Made by a program: the position numbers and the translations under genes. The notes under the pieces were generated by a model, which saw only the letters and a list, made by a program, of their open reading frames with translations, searched no databases and was not told the origin of the DNA. 64,000 nucleotides of DNA from Solirubrum sp044628455 (GTDB taxonomy: Bacteria > Bacteroidota > Bacteroidia > Cytophagales > Hymenobacteraceae). This document shows positions 8,634 through 17,050 of the stretch, one piece after another (the first letter of the stretch is position 1; each line of letters starts with the position of its first letter). The DNA is taken from contig NZ_JBIYZW010000001.1 in NCBI RefSeq assembly GCF_044628455.1, forward strand, positions 1,550,001 through 1,614,000, read 5' to 3'.

Positions 8634-10808
8634 TTACTGACGCATGAGCTGCTGGCGCTGGAGCAGGCCGTGCGGGCCGCTCACCTCTACTACGTACACG
8701 CCGGCCGGCCAGGCTACGGCTTCAGGCAGACTGACGCGGGTTGTGCCGGCTTCCAGTTCCCGGAGCAGCTTTACCTGCCCCAAAGCGTTGCGCACGCGCA
8801 GTTGCCGGGAGGCGCCATCCGCTGCCGGCAGCTGCACCTGCAGCGCTTCGCCCGGGGGCAGCGGGTTGGGAAAGGCCGTCAGCGTCGGGTCAGCGCCCGC
8901 CGTTCGGTGCACGCTCACGATGGCCGAGGTGGTGGCGCTGCCGTCGCGGTCGACCAGGCGCAGGCGGTAGTGGTTGGTGCCGGGGCGCGGGGCTGCGTCG
9001 CGGAAGGTATACTGCCGGGGCGTGCTGCCGTTGGTAGCGGGTACGCGGCCCAGGGGCTGGAAGCTGGCCTCCCCCTCACCGCGGCGCTGCACCTCGAAGT
9101 AGTCGGCGTCCTGCTCGCTAGCCGTGGTCCAGCGCAGCAGGGGCTGGCCGCCCACCTCCTGCCCGTCGAACGCGCTTAAGGTGACGGGCAGCGGCCCGGC
9201 AGCCGTCAGCACGATGGTAGTAGCCGACAGCGCGGGCAGGGTGTAGGTGAACTGATTGCCCGCCAGGCCCGTCACGGCCGGCCGGCTCACGACGCTGGGG
9301 CCGCTCTGGTCGAAGCCCCAGGCCGCCCCGGCCACGTAGGCAGTGCCGCTGGCAAGCGTGAAGCTGCCCTGCACCGGCTGGCTGGCTTTGTTGAGCACCA
9401 CCAGCGTGAGGCGCCGCTCGTCGCTGCCGCTGATGGCGGCGTACACCGAGGTGTTGGGAATATCGGAAGTGGTAGCGGCCACGGCCGTGCTGCCGAAGGT
9501 GCTGCCCGCGCCGTCGTAGTTGGTGTAGAGCTGGAAGGCGGGCGAAATGTAGGTGGCCGTGGAGCCGGGGTTGTACATCTTCCACCAACTGGCGTGGTGC
9601 ACGCCGTACTTGCCGAAGATGCCCAGCACGTCGGCCTGGGCAATGCCGCCGGAAATGTCGTCGTCGCCGCCGAAGGCGTACTCCGAGATGCTGAGCTTGG
9701 TGTCCGGGTAGTAGGCGTCGATGGACTGCTGCAGGCGCGGAATGATGGGCAGGTAGTTGGTCAGAAACCAGGGCTCGTTGGCAATCCAGCTGTTTTCCTG
9801 GTAGCCGGGCTGCCAGAGCGTGCGCGGGGCCTGCAGGCGCGCCTGCCGGTCGAGCGCGGTGTTAGCGGTGGTCAGGCATACGCGGTTGGTGCCCACGGCC
9901 TCGGGGTAGTAGTGCACGTCGAGGGCGTCGAGCAGGCGCAGGCCGGCGGTATTGGAAGCCTGGCGCAGCCGGTCGAGGTAGTAGTCGACAAACCACGCGT
10001 AGCCGCCGATCTGGCTGCCGTAGTCGGGGGCGTTTTGCAGGCTGAAATAGTCGCTGAATCCGTAGAGCACCCCGCCGTAGATCTGGGCCGAGGGGTCGAC
10101 GGCCTTCACCGCCAGGGCCGCGTCGTGCGACTTGGTCACCACCTCCTGCATGGTGGCCGCGGCCGGGTGCAGGCGGCTGTGGTTTTCGGCCCACAGGCCC
10201 GGCTCGTTGTCGAGAAAGTAGGCCGCCACGCCGCCGCTGGCGGTGGTGCCGTGCTGCTGCACCAGGTAGTTGACTTCCTCGTCGACGTATACGGCGTTGT
10301 CGTTCACGTCTGGAGCAAGGGTAAAGGGCGCGTTTTTACGGAACACCACGGGCTTCCAGCGCCCCGATGGGGCCGTTTGGGCCACCGTCACGGTGCTGCC
10401 CGACTTATCGGCGGCCACGTAGCCAGCCAGCGGCAGGGTAAGCAGGGCTGCCTGGCCCTTGCTGCGGGCCGTTTGGTAGAACTGCGACAGGGCCCGGCCG
10501 GGCAGGTTGCAGTCGGACGCCGAGAGGCCGCCGCAGAGGTAGCTGTCGTTTTGGTGGTTGTAATCGGCGCCGGCGTGGGAGGCGTTGTTTTCCCAGTTGT
10601 AGCCCGTGAGGCGGTTGCCGCCCAGGCGCACGGAGCCGTAGCGGTCGGCGTCGCGCAGGGGCTCGTTGGTGCCGTAAATCAGCGGGCTGATGGGCCGGCG
10701 GCCGGCCGCGCCGGTGTTAACGGTGAAGCTGACGGCCAGTTGGGCCCAGGCGGGCGCGGCAGTTCCGCCCAGCGCGAGCAGCAGGGTCAGGGGTAAGCAG
10801 GGTTTCAT
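8634..10808 (-). CDS. Secreted glycoside hydrolase family 44 (endoglucanase/xyloglucanase) with T9SS sorting tail
   Basis: 724 aa from ATG 10808, chosen because it begins a clean signal peptide (MKPCLPLTLLLALG to AWAQ). The catalytic domain carries GTNEPLRDADRYGSVRLGGN and the GH44 active site: acid/base Glu in DNEP near residue 201 and nucleophile Glu in SISEYAFGGDDD near residue 376. GH44 enzymes cleave beta-1,4-glucans such as carboxymethyl-cellulose and xyloglucan. After an all-beta module, the last ~80 residues (AFPNPLPPGEALQVQL to QRQQLMRQ) form a type A T9SS C-terminal domain, so the enzyme is exported through the outer membrane and probably surface-attached or released. Confidence 0.88.
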   Translation of the reverse strand: MKPCLPLTLLLALGGTAAPAWAQLAVSFTVNTGAAGRRPISPLIYGTNEPLRDADRYGSVRLGGNRLTGYNWENNASHAGADYNHQNDSYLCGGLSASDCNLPGRALSQFYQTARSKGQAALLTLPLAGYVAADKSGSTVTVAQTAPSGRWKPVVFRKNAPFTLAPDVNDNAVYVDEEVNYLVQQHGTTASGGVAAYFLDNEPGLWAENHSRLHPAAATMQEVVTKSHDAALAVKAVDPSAQIYGGVLYGFSDYFSLQNAPDYGSQIGGYAWFVDYYLDRLRQASNTAGLRLLDALDVHYYPEAVGTNRVCLTTANTALDRQARLQAPRTLWQPGYQENSWIANEPWFLTNYLPIIPRLQQSIDAYYPDTKLSISEYAFGGDDDISGGIAQADVLGIFGKYGVHHASWWKMYNPGSTATYISPAFQLYTNYDGAGSTFGSTAVAATTSDIPNTSVYAAISGSDERRLTLVVLNKASQPVQGSFTLASGTAYVAGAAWGFDQSGPSVVSRPAVTGLAGNQFTYTLPALSATTIVLTAAGPLPVTLSAFDGQEVGGQPLLRWTTASEQDADYFEVQRRGEGEASFQPLGRVPATNGSTPRQYTFRDAAPRPGTNHYRLRLVDRDGSATTSAIVSVHRTAGADPTLTAFPNPLPPGEALQVQLPAADGASRQLRVRNALGQVKLLRELEAGTTRVSLPEAVAWPAGVYVVEVSGPHGLLQRQQLMRQ

Positions 10809-11138
10809 AGCGGGCAGAGAGAAGGAAGCGCGGCCTACCTCTTCGCCAGCCGGGGCAACGCAGCCTTGCTGCCTGCCCGGCCACCAACGGAGGCGGGTAA
10901 GGCGGCAAAATAGCCGCTGCCGGCCGCACCACGGAGGGCGCTGCCACCCCGCCACCCCGCGGCCGCCGGCCCTAACCCGATGATGTGATGCCGCCTAACA
11001 ACTGCCTGCCCGCGCAATTCCGGCAGATACCGAGGCAGTTTTCAGCTCCTCCCACGCCGGCAACCACCTCTTGCCTGGCAGCCTGAGCCGCCGGCTTACC
11101 ACATGTTTATGCGATGCAGCGGCGGCGGGCGGTTTGGC
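10809..11138. other. Intergenic region upstream of the GH44 gene
   Basis: 330 GC-rich bases holding the 5' region of the GH44 gene. On the minus strand CTATTTTGCC (around 10906-10915) is a weak -7-like element. I see no gene or clear terminator. Confidence 0.3.
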
Positions 11139-11621
11139 TTACCTGGCCAGCAGCTTCCAGTTGAAGCTGATGCCCTTGGCTGCGTCGGGAATGAGGTCGA
11201 CCTGGCCGCGCTTGTCGGTGGGCGGCGCGGGTGGCTGGTAAAGCTGAACGCGGCCGTCGGCCGCTACGATACCCAGGTTCTGGTAGGCAATGAACACGTG
11301 CACCTGGTCGCCGGGCCGGGCCGCGCGCATAATGGGGCGCAGGTCGGCCTGGGGCTGGCGCAGGTTGAAGGTGGGCAGCACGGGGCGGCCGTTGCGCACC
11401 AGGGTGTACTCGGCGTTGCGGAAGCGGAAGGCGGCCGCGCCGGGGCACTCGGGGTTGGGCACCACCTGCAGCGTTATCAGCCCCTGCATGGGGGCGCCGG
11501 CGGCAGGCACTACCTCGCCGCCGGGCAGCACTACCTGCACAAGGGCCGGCGGACAGGAAGGTTGAGCAAGGGCCCCGCAGGAGGAGGCCAGCCCGAGAGG
11601 CAGCAGCAGGTGCTTCAGCAT
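11139..11621 (-). CDS. Small secreted protein of unknown function (GldM C-terminal-like fold possible)
   Basis: 160 aa with a signal peptide ending near ALAQ (residue 20). The mature part (LITLQVVPNPECP, then FRFRNAEYTLVRNGRPVLP and LRPIMRAARPGDQVHVFI) follows the pattern of the last domain of GldM, the T9SS motor/shaft protein: a strand with a self-described field, then xxARPGDxV. If so, it is a stand-alone copy of that domain without the membrane anchor or stalk. This family assignment is my inference from pattern only. It has its own upstream region and no operon partner. Confidence 0.45.
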   Translation of the reverse strand: MLKHLLLPLGLASSCGALAQPSCPPALVQVVLPGGEVVPAAGAPMQGLITLQVVPNPECPGAAAFRFRNAEYTLVRNGRPVLPTFNLRQPQADLRPIMRAARPGDQVHVFIAYQNLGIVAADGRVQLYQPPAPPTDKRGQVDLIPDAAKGISFNWKLLAR

Positions 11622-12143
11622 GAGAGTGCGGTTGAGCGGATCAAATTGGTCATGGATTGCTTATGCGCCCCGGGCACGCCAAGCTACCGCGGGGCAACTG
11701 GTATTGGGCAGTCATTGAGCATGGTCAACGTGGCAACGAGCCTGGGTAGTATGACACGCAGCCGGGCGGGCCTATGCAGGGGCCACTGATGAGTGCGCCG
11801 GCCGGATGCAGGAAGCTTTTTATTGCCTTGATTGCCCGCTGGCCAAAGCAGGCCCGGCAGCTTCCGCTTACTTCAGTTTTTGCTTATATTCAGGATGTGA
11901 TATGTATGGGCGGCGAGGACCTGGGGTTACTGTGCCCCGCTGCCGCCCGTTGGTGCTGTGCTGTTGCCGCCGGGGCGCCGGCTTGTTGCCGCTGCTCCAG
12001 GCCTTTTCCCTGCCGCTCCGCGGTCCTCTGTCCTACTGGACCCGGTTGCACTTGCCATTCCTGGTTTGCGGCCCCGGCGTAGCGACGGTTCCGCATTGGG
12101 CGCCGCCGGACCGTGGCTCTTTCTTACTTCCAGCCCCCAACCC
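11622..12143 (+). promoter_or_regulatory. Upstream region of the FAD oxidase gene, with a candidate promoter at 11880-11908
   Basis: 520 bases without a convincing gene. TTG (11880-11882), 18 bases, then TATGTATG (11901-11908) resembles the Bacteroidota TTTG / TAnnTTTG promoter with one mismatch. It sits in the only AT-rich patch of the interval. It would leave a leader of about 230 bases. The rest is GC-rich and I see nothing in it. Confidence 0.3.
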
Positions 12144-13547
12144 ATGCTTACCGAAGAACTCATTGCCGAACCCCGGCTCAGCGTGCGGGGTCGGATCATC
12201 CGGCAGCAGGATGCCGATTACGATACCGCGCGCAAGGTATACAACGGCATGATCGACAAACACCCGGCCCTGATTGTGCAGTGCGTGGACGTAGCCGACG
12301 TGATTGAGGCCGTGAACTTCGCCCGCGACAACGACGTGCTGGTGGCTATCCGGGGCGGTGGCCACAGCGGCGCGGGCATGGCCATATGCGACGGCGGCAT
12401 GGTCATCGATCTGAGCTTGATGCGGCGCGTGTACGTGGACCCCGCGGCCCGCACCGCCTTAGTGGATGGCGGCTGCCTGCTCGGCGACATCGACCACGCC
12501 ACCCACGCCTTTGGCCTGGCCCTGCCCAGCGGCATCATCTCCTCCACCGGCATCGGCGGCATCACGCTCGGCGGCGGGCTGGGCCACCTCAGCCGCCGCT
12601 ACGGCCTCACCATCGACCACCTGCTGGAAGCCGACGTGGTGCTGGCCGACGGCCGCTACGTAAAAGCCTCGGCCAGCCAGAACTCCGATCTGTTCTGGGC
12701 TTTGCGCGGCGGCGGCGGCAACTTCGGCGTGGTCACCTCCTTCCGGTTCCGGCTGGAGCAGGTGAGCACGGTGTACGGCGGCCCCATGCTCTGGCATCCC
12801 CAGGACACGGCCACGGTACTGCGCTGGTACCGCCGCTTTATTCAGACGGCACCCGAATCCATCAACGGGTTCTTTGCCTTTCTGAGCGTGCCGCCCGGAC
12901 CACCTTTCCCCGAGGCCCTGCACGGGCACACCATGTGCGGCATCGTGTGGAACTACGTGGGGCCCCCGGCCGAGGCGGAGCAAACCTTTGAAGACCTGCT
13001 GCGGGAGCTGCCGCCCCCGGCCCTGAGTTTGGTGGGTCCGCTGCCGCTGCCGGCGCTGCAAAGCATGTTTGACGCCCTCTACGTGTCGGGGCTGCACCGC
13101 TGGTATTGGAAAACCGACTTTTTCCGGGAGCTCAACGACGAGGCAATCGACGCGCACCTGCGCTTTGGCCTGCACCTGCCCTCCCCCTCGTCGACCATGC
13201 ACCTCTACCCCATCAACGGCAAGGTAGCCCAGGTGCCCAGCGACGCCACGGCCTGGGGTTTCCGCGACATGACCTGGGCCATGGTGATTGTGGGCGTCGA
13301 CCCCGATGCGCGCAACGACGAGCTGCTGACGGCCTGGGCCCGCGACTACTGGGCGGCCCTGCATCCCCACGCGGCCGGGGGCGGCTACGTCAATTTCATG
13401 ATGGACGAAGGCCCCGAACGGGTGAAAACCACTTACGGCGCCAACTACGAGCGGCTGGTGAGCATCAAGAACAAGTACGACCCGGACAACCTGTTCCGCG
13501 TCAACCAGAACATTCGGCCGACCAAGCACGGACACGTCCTGACTTAA
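12144..13547 (+). CDS. FAD-linked oxidase with berberine-bridge (BBE) C terminus
   Basis: 467 aa from ATG 12144. The N-terminal PCMH-type FAD domain has AIRGGGHSGAGMAICDGG, whose His is the usual covalent 8-alpha attachment site. It also has TGIGGITLGGGLGHLSRRYG; the cysteine used by bicovalent enzymes is absent, so at most one covalent bond forms. The C terminus has the BBE signature YVNFMMDEG, then YGANYERL and KYDPDNLFRVNQNI. Such enzymes oxidise alcohols, sugars or secondary metabolites with O2. No signal peptide is visible from this start. It is a single-gene unit followed by a terminator. Confidence 0.85.
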   Translation: MLTEELIAEPRLSVRGRIIRQQDADYDTARKVYNGMIDKHPALIVQCVDVADVIEAVNFARDNDVLVAIRGGGHSGAGMAICDGGMVIDLSLMRRVYVDPAARTALVDGGCLLGDIDHATHAFGLALPSGIISSTGIGGITLGGGLGHLSRRYGLTIDHLLEADVVLADGRYVKASASQNSDLFWALRGGGGNFGVVTSFRFRLEQVSTVYGGPMLWHPQDTATVLRWYRRFIQTAPESINGFFAFLSVPPGPPFPEALHGHTMCGIVWNYVGPPAEAEQTFEDLLRELPPPALSLVGPLPLPALQSMFDALYVSGLHRWYWKTDFFRELNDEAIDAHLRFGLHLPSPSSTMHLYPINGKVAQVPSDATAWGFRDMTWAMVIVGVDPDARNDELLTAWARDYWAALHPHAAGGGYVNFMMDEGPERVKTTYGANYERLVSIKNKYDPDNLFRVNQNIRPTKHGHVLT

Positions 13548-13577
13548 CAACCCTGATGGCGGCCCCGTGGCCGGAAG

Positions 13578-13606
13578 CGCCGCCCCAACCAGCGGGGCGG
13601 CGTTTT
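13578..13606 (+). terminator. Intrinsic terminator of the FAD oxidase gene
   Basis: CGCCGCCCC, loop AACCAGC, GGGGCGGCG, then TTTT, about 30 bases after the stop codon. Confidence 0.8.
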
Positions 13607-13717
13607 GCGGGCCGGCCTCGGGAGCTCCGCGGGCGAGAAGCCGGGGCGCCTCCGGGGGCAAAGCCGGGAGGCAAACGGCGGCGGATGCGAGCAACCAAAT
13701 TTTTATTGACCGCATTT

Positions 13718-13734
13718 ACTTTGAAGTTCAAAGT
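13718..13734 (+). promoter_or_regulatory. Perfect 17-base palindrome, putative repressor operator
   Basis: ACTTTGAA-G-TTCAAAGT lies 136 bases upstream of the membrane protein at 13870, in an AT-rich island of an otherwise GC-rich region. TTG at 13706 and a -7-like TATTACTTCG at 13741 flank it, so a protein bound there would cover a promoter. The symmetry suits a dimeric winged-helix or TetR-type repressor; none is encoded nearby. Confidence 0.45.
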
Positions 13735-13869
13735 TCTTTCTATTACTTCGCATCATCTTACCACCTCGGCGAATTCTGCCGGTCCCGGCGCGCCACGCGG
13801 CGGTTGACCGGAGCGCTGGGACGCCGAGGATTCACCGGACTTCTTCCATCAACCAACCTCCTTACCGCC

Positions 13870-14439
13870 ATGACCCTGCGTCGCCCAAACTTCGTTCGCC
13901 CCGCGCTGATAACCGCCTGCATCCTGCTGATACCCCTGGTAGCCATGCAATTCACCCAGGAAGTCAACTGGACCTTTTCCGACTTCGTGATTATGGGCGC
14001 GCTGATCTTCGGCACGGGCTTGGCTTTTGAGCTGCTGCTGAGCCAGGGCGGCTCGGTGACTTACCGCATGGGCGCCCTGCTGGCCGTAGCGGCCGGGTTC
14101 CTGTCGGTGTGGGTCAATCTGGCCGTGGGCATCATTGGCAGCGGCCCCAACCCGGCCAACCTGCTGCTGGGCGCGCCGTTCGTAGTTGCCATTGTGGGGG
14201 CCATGATGGTGCGGCTGCGGGCGTCGGGCCTGGCCCTGGCCATGCTGGCGGCGGGCCTGGTGCAGTTTCTGGCCCCGCTGGTGGCGCTGCTGTTCTGGAA
14301 GCCCGAGTTCAACCTGGACGTGACGCGGGGCCTGTGGGGCAACCTGATTTTCGTGGCGCTGTGGCTGCTCTCGGCCTGGCTGTTCCGGCAGGCTGCCGGC
14401 CCCAGCCGCCCGGCCCAGTCGAATGCCCACGCGGCGTAG
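13870..14439 (+). CDS. Multi-pass membrane protein of unknown function
   Basis: 189 aa from ATG 13870. It begins MTLRRPNFVRPALI with positive residues inside, followed by about five hydrophobic helices: ALITACILLIPLVAM, FVIMGALIFGTGLAFELL, GALLAVAAGFLSVW, FVVAIVGAMMV and LIFVALWLLSAWLF. There are no catalytic or metal-binding motifs. I recognise it only as a small Bacteroidota integral membrane protein. The palindromic operator upstream suggests it is a regulated single gene. It ends at a strong terminator facing a convergent gene. Confidence 0.6.
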   Translation: MTLRRPNFVRPALITACILLIPLVAMQFTQEVNWTFSDFVIMGALIFGTGLAFELLLSQGGSVTYRMGALLAVAAGFLSVWVNLAVGIIGSGPNPANLLLGAPFVVAIVGAMMVRLRASGLALAMLAAGLVQFLAPLVALLFWKPEFNLDVTRGLWGNLIFVALWLLSAWLFRQAAGPSRPAQSNAHAA

Positions 14440-14495
14440 CGCCACCCTCAGCTGCCCGGCGTAGCTCGCCGCCGCGTACCGTACACCCACGTTTC

Positions 14496-14541
14496 AGCCC
14501 CGGCCTGCCGACATTCCCATGCCGGCAGGCCGGGGCTTTTT
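14496..14541. terminator. Strong intrinsic terminator between convergent membrane-protein genes
   Basis: AGCCCCGGCCTGCCG and its exact complement (15-bp stem, 12-base loop) followed by TTTTT on the plus strand. Confidence 0.88.
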
Positions 14542-14556
14542 CTGGCCGGTCTGGGC

Positions 14557-15180
14557 TCAGCGGCCCAACGACTTCAGGTACTCGGCCGGGATGGGCAGGC
14601 CCCGCAGCCCGTTGGTGAGGCCGTAGAGAATGAGCAGCGCCACCACCACGCCCAGGCCACCCAGGCCAAGGGCCTGCCGGCGGGCGGCTTGCTCGCCAAA
14701 CCGCGCGCTGCCTTTGCGGTAGTGCACGCCGGCCAGGTGCCCAAACACGGCCAGCACGGCCAGTAGGTAGTAGGGCACGAAAAACAGGCTGAACGGGAAG
14801 GTGTTGATGCCCGCCGCGCCAAAGTACAGGTTGGTATCGAGCCCGAAGTACAGCCGGCCGGTGAGTACAGCGCCCGTGTGCACCAGCAGAAAAAACGCCA
14901 GGTACAGCCCCGAATACACCTGCAGCCGCTCGGCCCGGCCGCGGGCCCCGACGCGCCGGCTGCGCGCCAGCCGAATGCCCGTGAACACCTGCCCCGCCAC
15001 GGCCAGCAGCAGTGCGCCTTCCACCACCGGGTGGCGGTACACCGTGCGCAGAAGCTGCATCAGCCCCAGGTGGGCCGTTGCCCCGGCCAGGGCCGCGAGA
15101 TGGTTGAGCAGGTGCACCAAAATGAACCCGGCCAGGAGCAGCCCCGACCAGTAATGAACCGTAACGACAGCGCGGGGCAT
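14557..15180 (-). CDS. Cytochrome-b-like integral membrane protein (succinate dehydrogenase/fumarate reductase membrane-subunit fold)
   Basis: 207 aa with five membrane helices. Helix 1 contains VHYWSGLLLAGFILVHLLNH; the His residues and the H-x-x-N-H pattern resemble heme-ligand helices of succinate dehydrogenase/fumarate reductase cytochrome b subunits. A second candidate ligand lies in FFLLVHTGAVLTGRLYFG. No flavoprotein or iron-sulfur subunit is adjacent, so it is not in a normal sdh/frd operon. It may be an orphan diheme or quinone-binding membrane protein. Heme binding is an inference. Confidence 0.5.
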   Translation of the reverse strand: MPRAVVTVHYWSGLLLAGFILVHLLNHLAALAGATAHLGLMQLLRTVYRHPVVEGALLLAVAGQVFTGIRLARSRRVGARGRAERLQVYSGLYLAFFLLVHTGAVLTGRLYFGLDTNLYFGAAGINTFPFSLFFVPYYLLAVLAVFGHLAGVHYRKGSARFGEQAARRQALGLGGLGVVVALLILYGLTNGLRGLPIPAEYLKSLGR

Positions 15181-15314
15181 GCAAGCAGTGGTTGGTGAGC
15201 GGGCAATATTACCACCAAACGATATTCCGCCCGGCGTCGCTTGCCTTCGGGGCGCCAGCCCAGGTCCCGCCTGAGGGGCAGAGGGAAGCTAAGGTCAAGT
15301 CCTGCGCGCCTCGG

Positions 15315-15363
15315 GCGAAGCCTCTCTACCGACTGACCCAACAAAGCGGCAGAGATGCTCCGC
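15315..15363. repeat. Degenerate copy of the GAAGCATCTCTCCCG palindrome family
   Basis: Arms GCGAAGCCTCTCTACCG (15315-15331) and CGGCAGAGATGCTCCGC (15347-15363) match in inverted orientation at 14 of 17 positions. The centre of each arm (GAAGC-TCTCT / AGAGATGCT) is the same as in the near-perfect palindrome at 17922. It lies in the 279-base gap upstream of the cytochrome-b-like gene, which otherwise holds nothing I can name. Confidence 0.45.
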
Positions 15364-15459
15364 GGAACCCAGCAGGGCAGACCGGGAGCTTTGCGCAACC
15401 ACTGGCCCGGCTTTGCCACCGCCCGCCGCACCGATTTGGGCAGCCGGAGGCAGGGGGGC

Positions 15460-15789
15460 CTACTCCGGCTGGGCGGGCTGAAACCAGCGCTTATAAGCCG
15501 GGGCCACCAGCCGCTGCCACGCGGGGTGGCGCTTGAGGTAGCTGGTCACGAAGGGGCACAGGGGAATCAGCGGCTGCTGGCGCCGCTCGATTTCGGCCAG
15601 CACTTTCTCCACCAGGGCGGTGCCTACCCCCTGCCCTTCCAGCTGCCCCGGCACTTCGGTGTGAAACAAAGCCAGGCCCCCGTCCCGCTCGCCGTACTCC
15701 ACGAAGGCGGTGCTGTGGTTCACGGTCAGCTCGAAGCGGTGGCCGCCGCGGTTGTCGATGAGGGGAAGATCCTGGAGTTCGGGTTTCAT
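15460..15789 (-). CDS. GNAT-like N-acetyltransferase, YjdJ type
   Basis: 109 aa, the size of the minimal YjdJ-type GNAT proteins. The acetyl-CoA loop is visible as EGQGVGTALVEKVLAEIE (about residues 51-68, Q/RxxGxG/A motif). It is preceded by FHTEVPGQLEGQG and followed by PLCPFVTSYLKRHPAW, both characteristic of this subfamily. Substrates are unknown; members are thought to acetylate small amines or protein side chains in the cytoplasm. It is transcribed alone. Confidence 0.87.
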   Translation of the reverse strand: MKPELQDLPLIDNRGGHRFELTVNHSTAFVEYGERDGGLALFHTEVPGQLEGQGVGTALVEKVLAEIERRQQPLIPLCPFVTSYLKRHPAWQRLVAPAYKRWFQPAQPE

Positions 15790-15958
15790 GCAGGTGCAGG
15801 GTGAGTAAACGGGTAGCCAGCGAAGCTCGATGGGCTAAATGTAGTACCAGCCGCGGCGCCACGCCAGCTCGTTAGCAGAATCGTGACCTGTAACCTTGCG
15901 GTTTGGTCCGTGTTCACTTACCCAACGCCCGCAGCTCCCGGCTTGCCCTGCTGAGGCA

Positions 15959-16858
15959 CTAGCTGCGCTTCCGGGGCCGGGACTGAATTGGGGTTTCGGT
16001 AGCGGCTTGTTGCAGATACGGCCTGACGTCCACCAATTGGTATTCGGGCGAGCATTGCAGGAAGTAGTTGAGCAGCCCGGCATGCCCAGCGCCAATAATG
16101 AGCAGTACCCGGTCGCCGGGGCGAATGGGCAGGCGCTGCACGTTGCGCAGGATGCGCAAGTTGCGGCTGTACCAGCGCGAGGTTTCAAAATCCACCCCCG
16201 TATTGCTCTGCGGCGTTTCCTCGTATTTGAAGCCGCCCACCAGGTAGGCGCCCTGCTTGTGCAGCAGATTGGCCGGCTCGTTAAGCTTCGTCAGGGCTGC
16301 TACCAGTCCCGCCCGCGCCGGCAGCAGGTCCTCGGCCGCGTACAGGGCTTTGTAGCGGCGCTCCAGCGCCGAATCGGGGTTGTGTTCCAGAAACCGCTCG
16401 AAGCGCCGGACCCGGGCCGTGTCGTTGAACAGCTGCAACAGTTCGGGGTAATAGCGACCCTCGGCATCGACGCCCCACACCCGGGGCAGGCCGAGCTGCC
16501 GGGCCAGCCGGAAGCCCAGCTGCTCCCGCTCGTCGCGGCGCAGCGCGTGCCGCCCGGCCACATACGCCCGGTACAACGAGTCGTAGCGCGGCTGCCGGGC
16601 GGGCTCCGCCTCGATCAGCACGTGGGTGGGCCGGAAGCGGGCCAGCGCATCGGTGAGGCGGGCCAGCTCGGCCTGGTGGCGTGGGGCCAGCACATCCACC
16701 TGGTCGGCCCGATCAATCTGGTGCTGGTCAAGGTTGGGGTAGGCGAAGTGAAACGTGCCGAGCGTCATCACCTGAATGGGGGCCGGTTGGGCAGCCAGGG
16801 AAAGCGGGCCAAGGGTGGCCAGCAGCAATCCAACGAGTTGTCGGGCGAGGTTCTTCAT
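15959..16858 (-). CDS. DUF5694-family exported protein (TraB/GumN-like)
   Basis: 299 aa with a signal peptide (residues 1-23). The family hallmarks are VMTLGTFHFAYPNLD near the start, THVLIEAEP, RVWGVDAEG, and near the end VLLIIGAGHAGLLNYFL. The spaced His, Glu, Asp and His residues resemble the presumed metal or catalytic sites of TraB/EreA/ChaN-like proteins, suggesting a hydrolase, though no reaction is established. It lies downstream of the F420-type oxidoreductase on the same strand, with a hairpin between. Confidence 0.75.
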   Translation of the reverse strand: MKNLARQLVGLLLATLGPLSLAAQPAPIQVMTLGTFHFAYPNLDQHQIDRADQVDVLAPRHQAELARLTDALARFRPTHVLIEAEPARQPRYDSLYRAYVAGRHALRRDEREQLGFRLARQLGLPRVWGVDAEGRYYPELLQLFNDTARVRRFERFLEHNPDSALERRYKALYAAEDLLPARAGLVAALTKLNEPANLLHKQGAYLVGGFKYEETPQSNTGVDFETSRWYSRNLRILRNVQRLPIRPGDRVLLIIGAGHAGLLNYFLQCSPEYQLVDVRPYLQQAATETPIQSRPRKRS

Positions 16859-16961
16859 AGCGGGCCAGATGTACCCGGCGCCTTAACCGTTGTCTTATCA
16901 CATGAATAGGGGATGCCGGCGCGGCCCGCCCAGCCCACCCGGACCGGGCGAAACTGCCCCC

Positions 16962-17000
16962 CCCCTCATGCCGGGCCTGTGCGCGGTATGAGGGGCTTTT
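16962..17000. terminator. Hairpin between the F420-type oxidoreductase and the DUF5694 gene
   Basis: CCCCTCATGCCG / CGGTATGAGGGG (one mismatch, 10-base loop). A CTTTT follows on the plus strand although both neighbours are on the minus strand, where a run of C/G follows instead. It probably separates the two minus-strand genes. Confidence 0.5.
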
Positions 17001-17050
17001 CCGGGTCAAGGCCAATGGCAGCGTTACCAGCCGCCGGCCCGTCCGCTCTT

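Noticed and set aside
15880..15905. TGTAACCTTGCGG on the plus strand as a promoter
   Set aside because: It resembles a -7 element, but no plus-strand gene follows for over a kilobase, and no -33 TTG is at the right distance.
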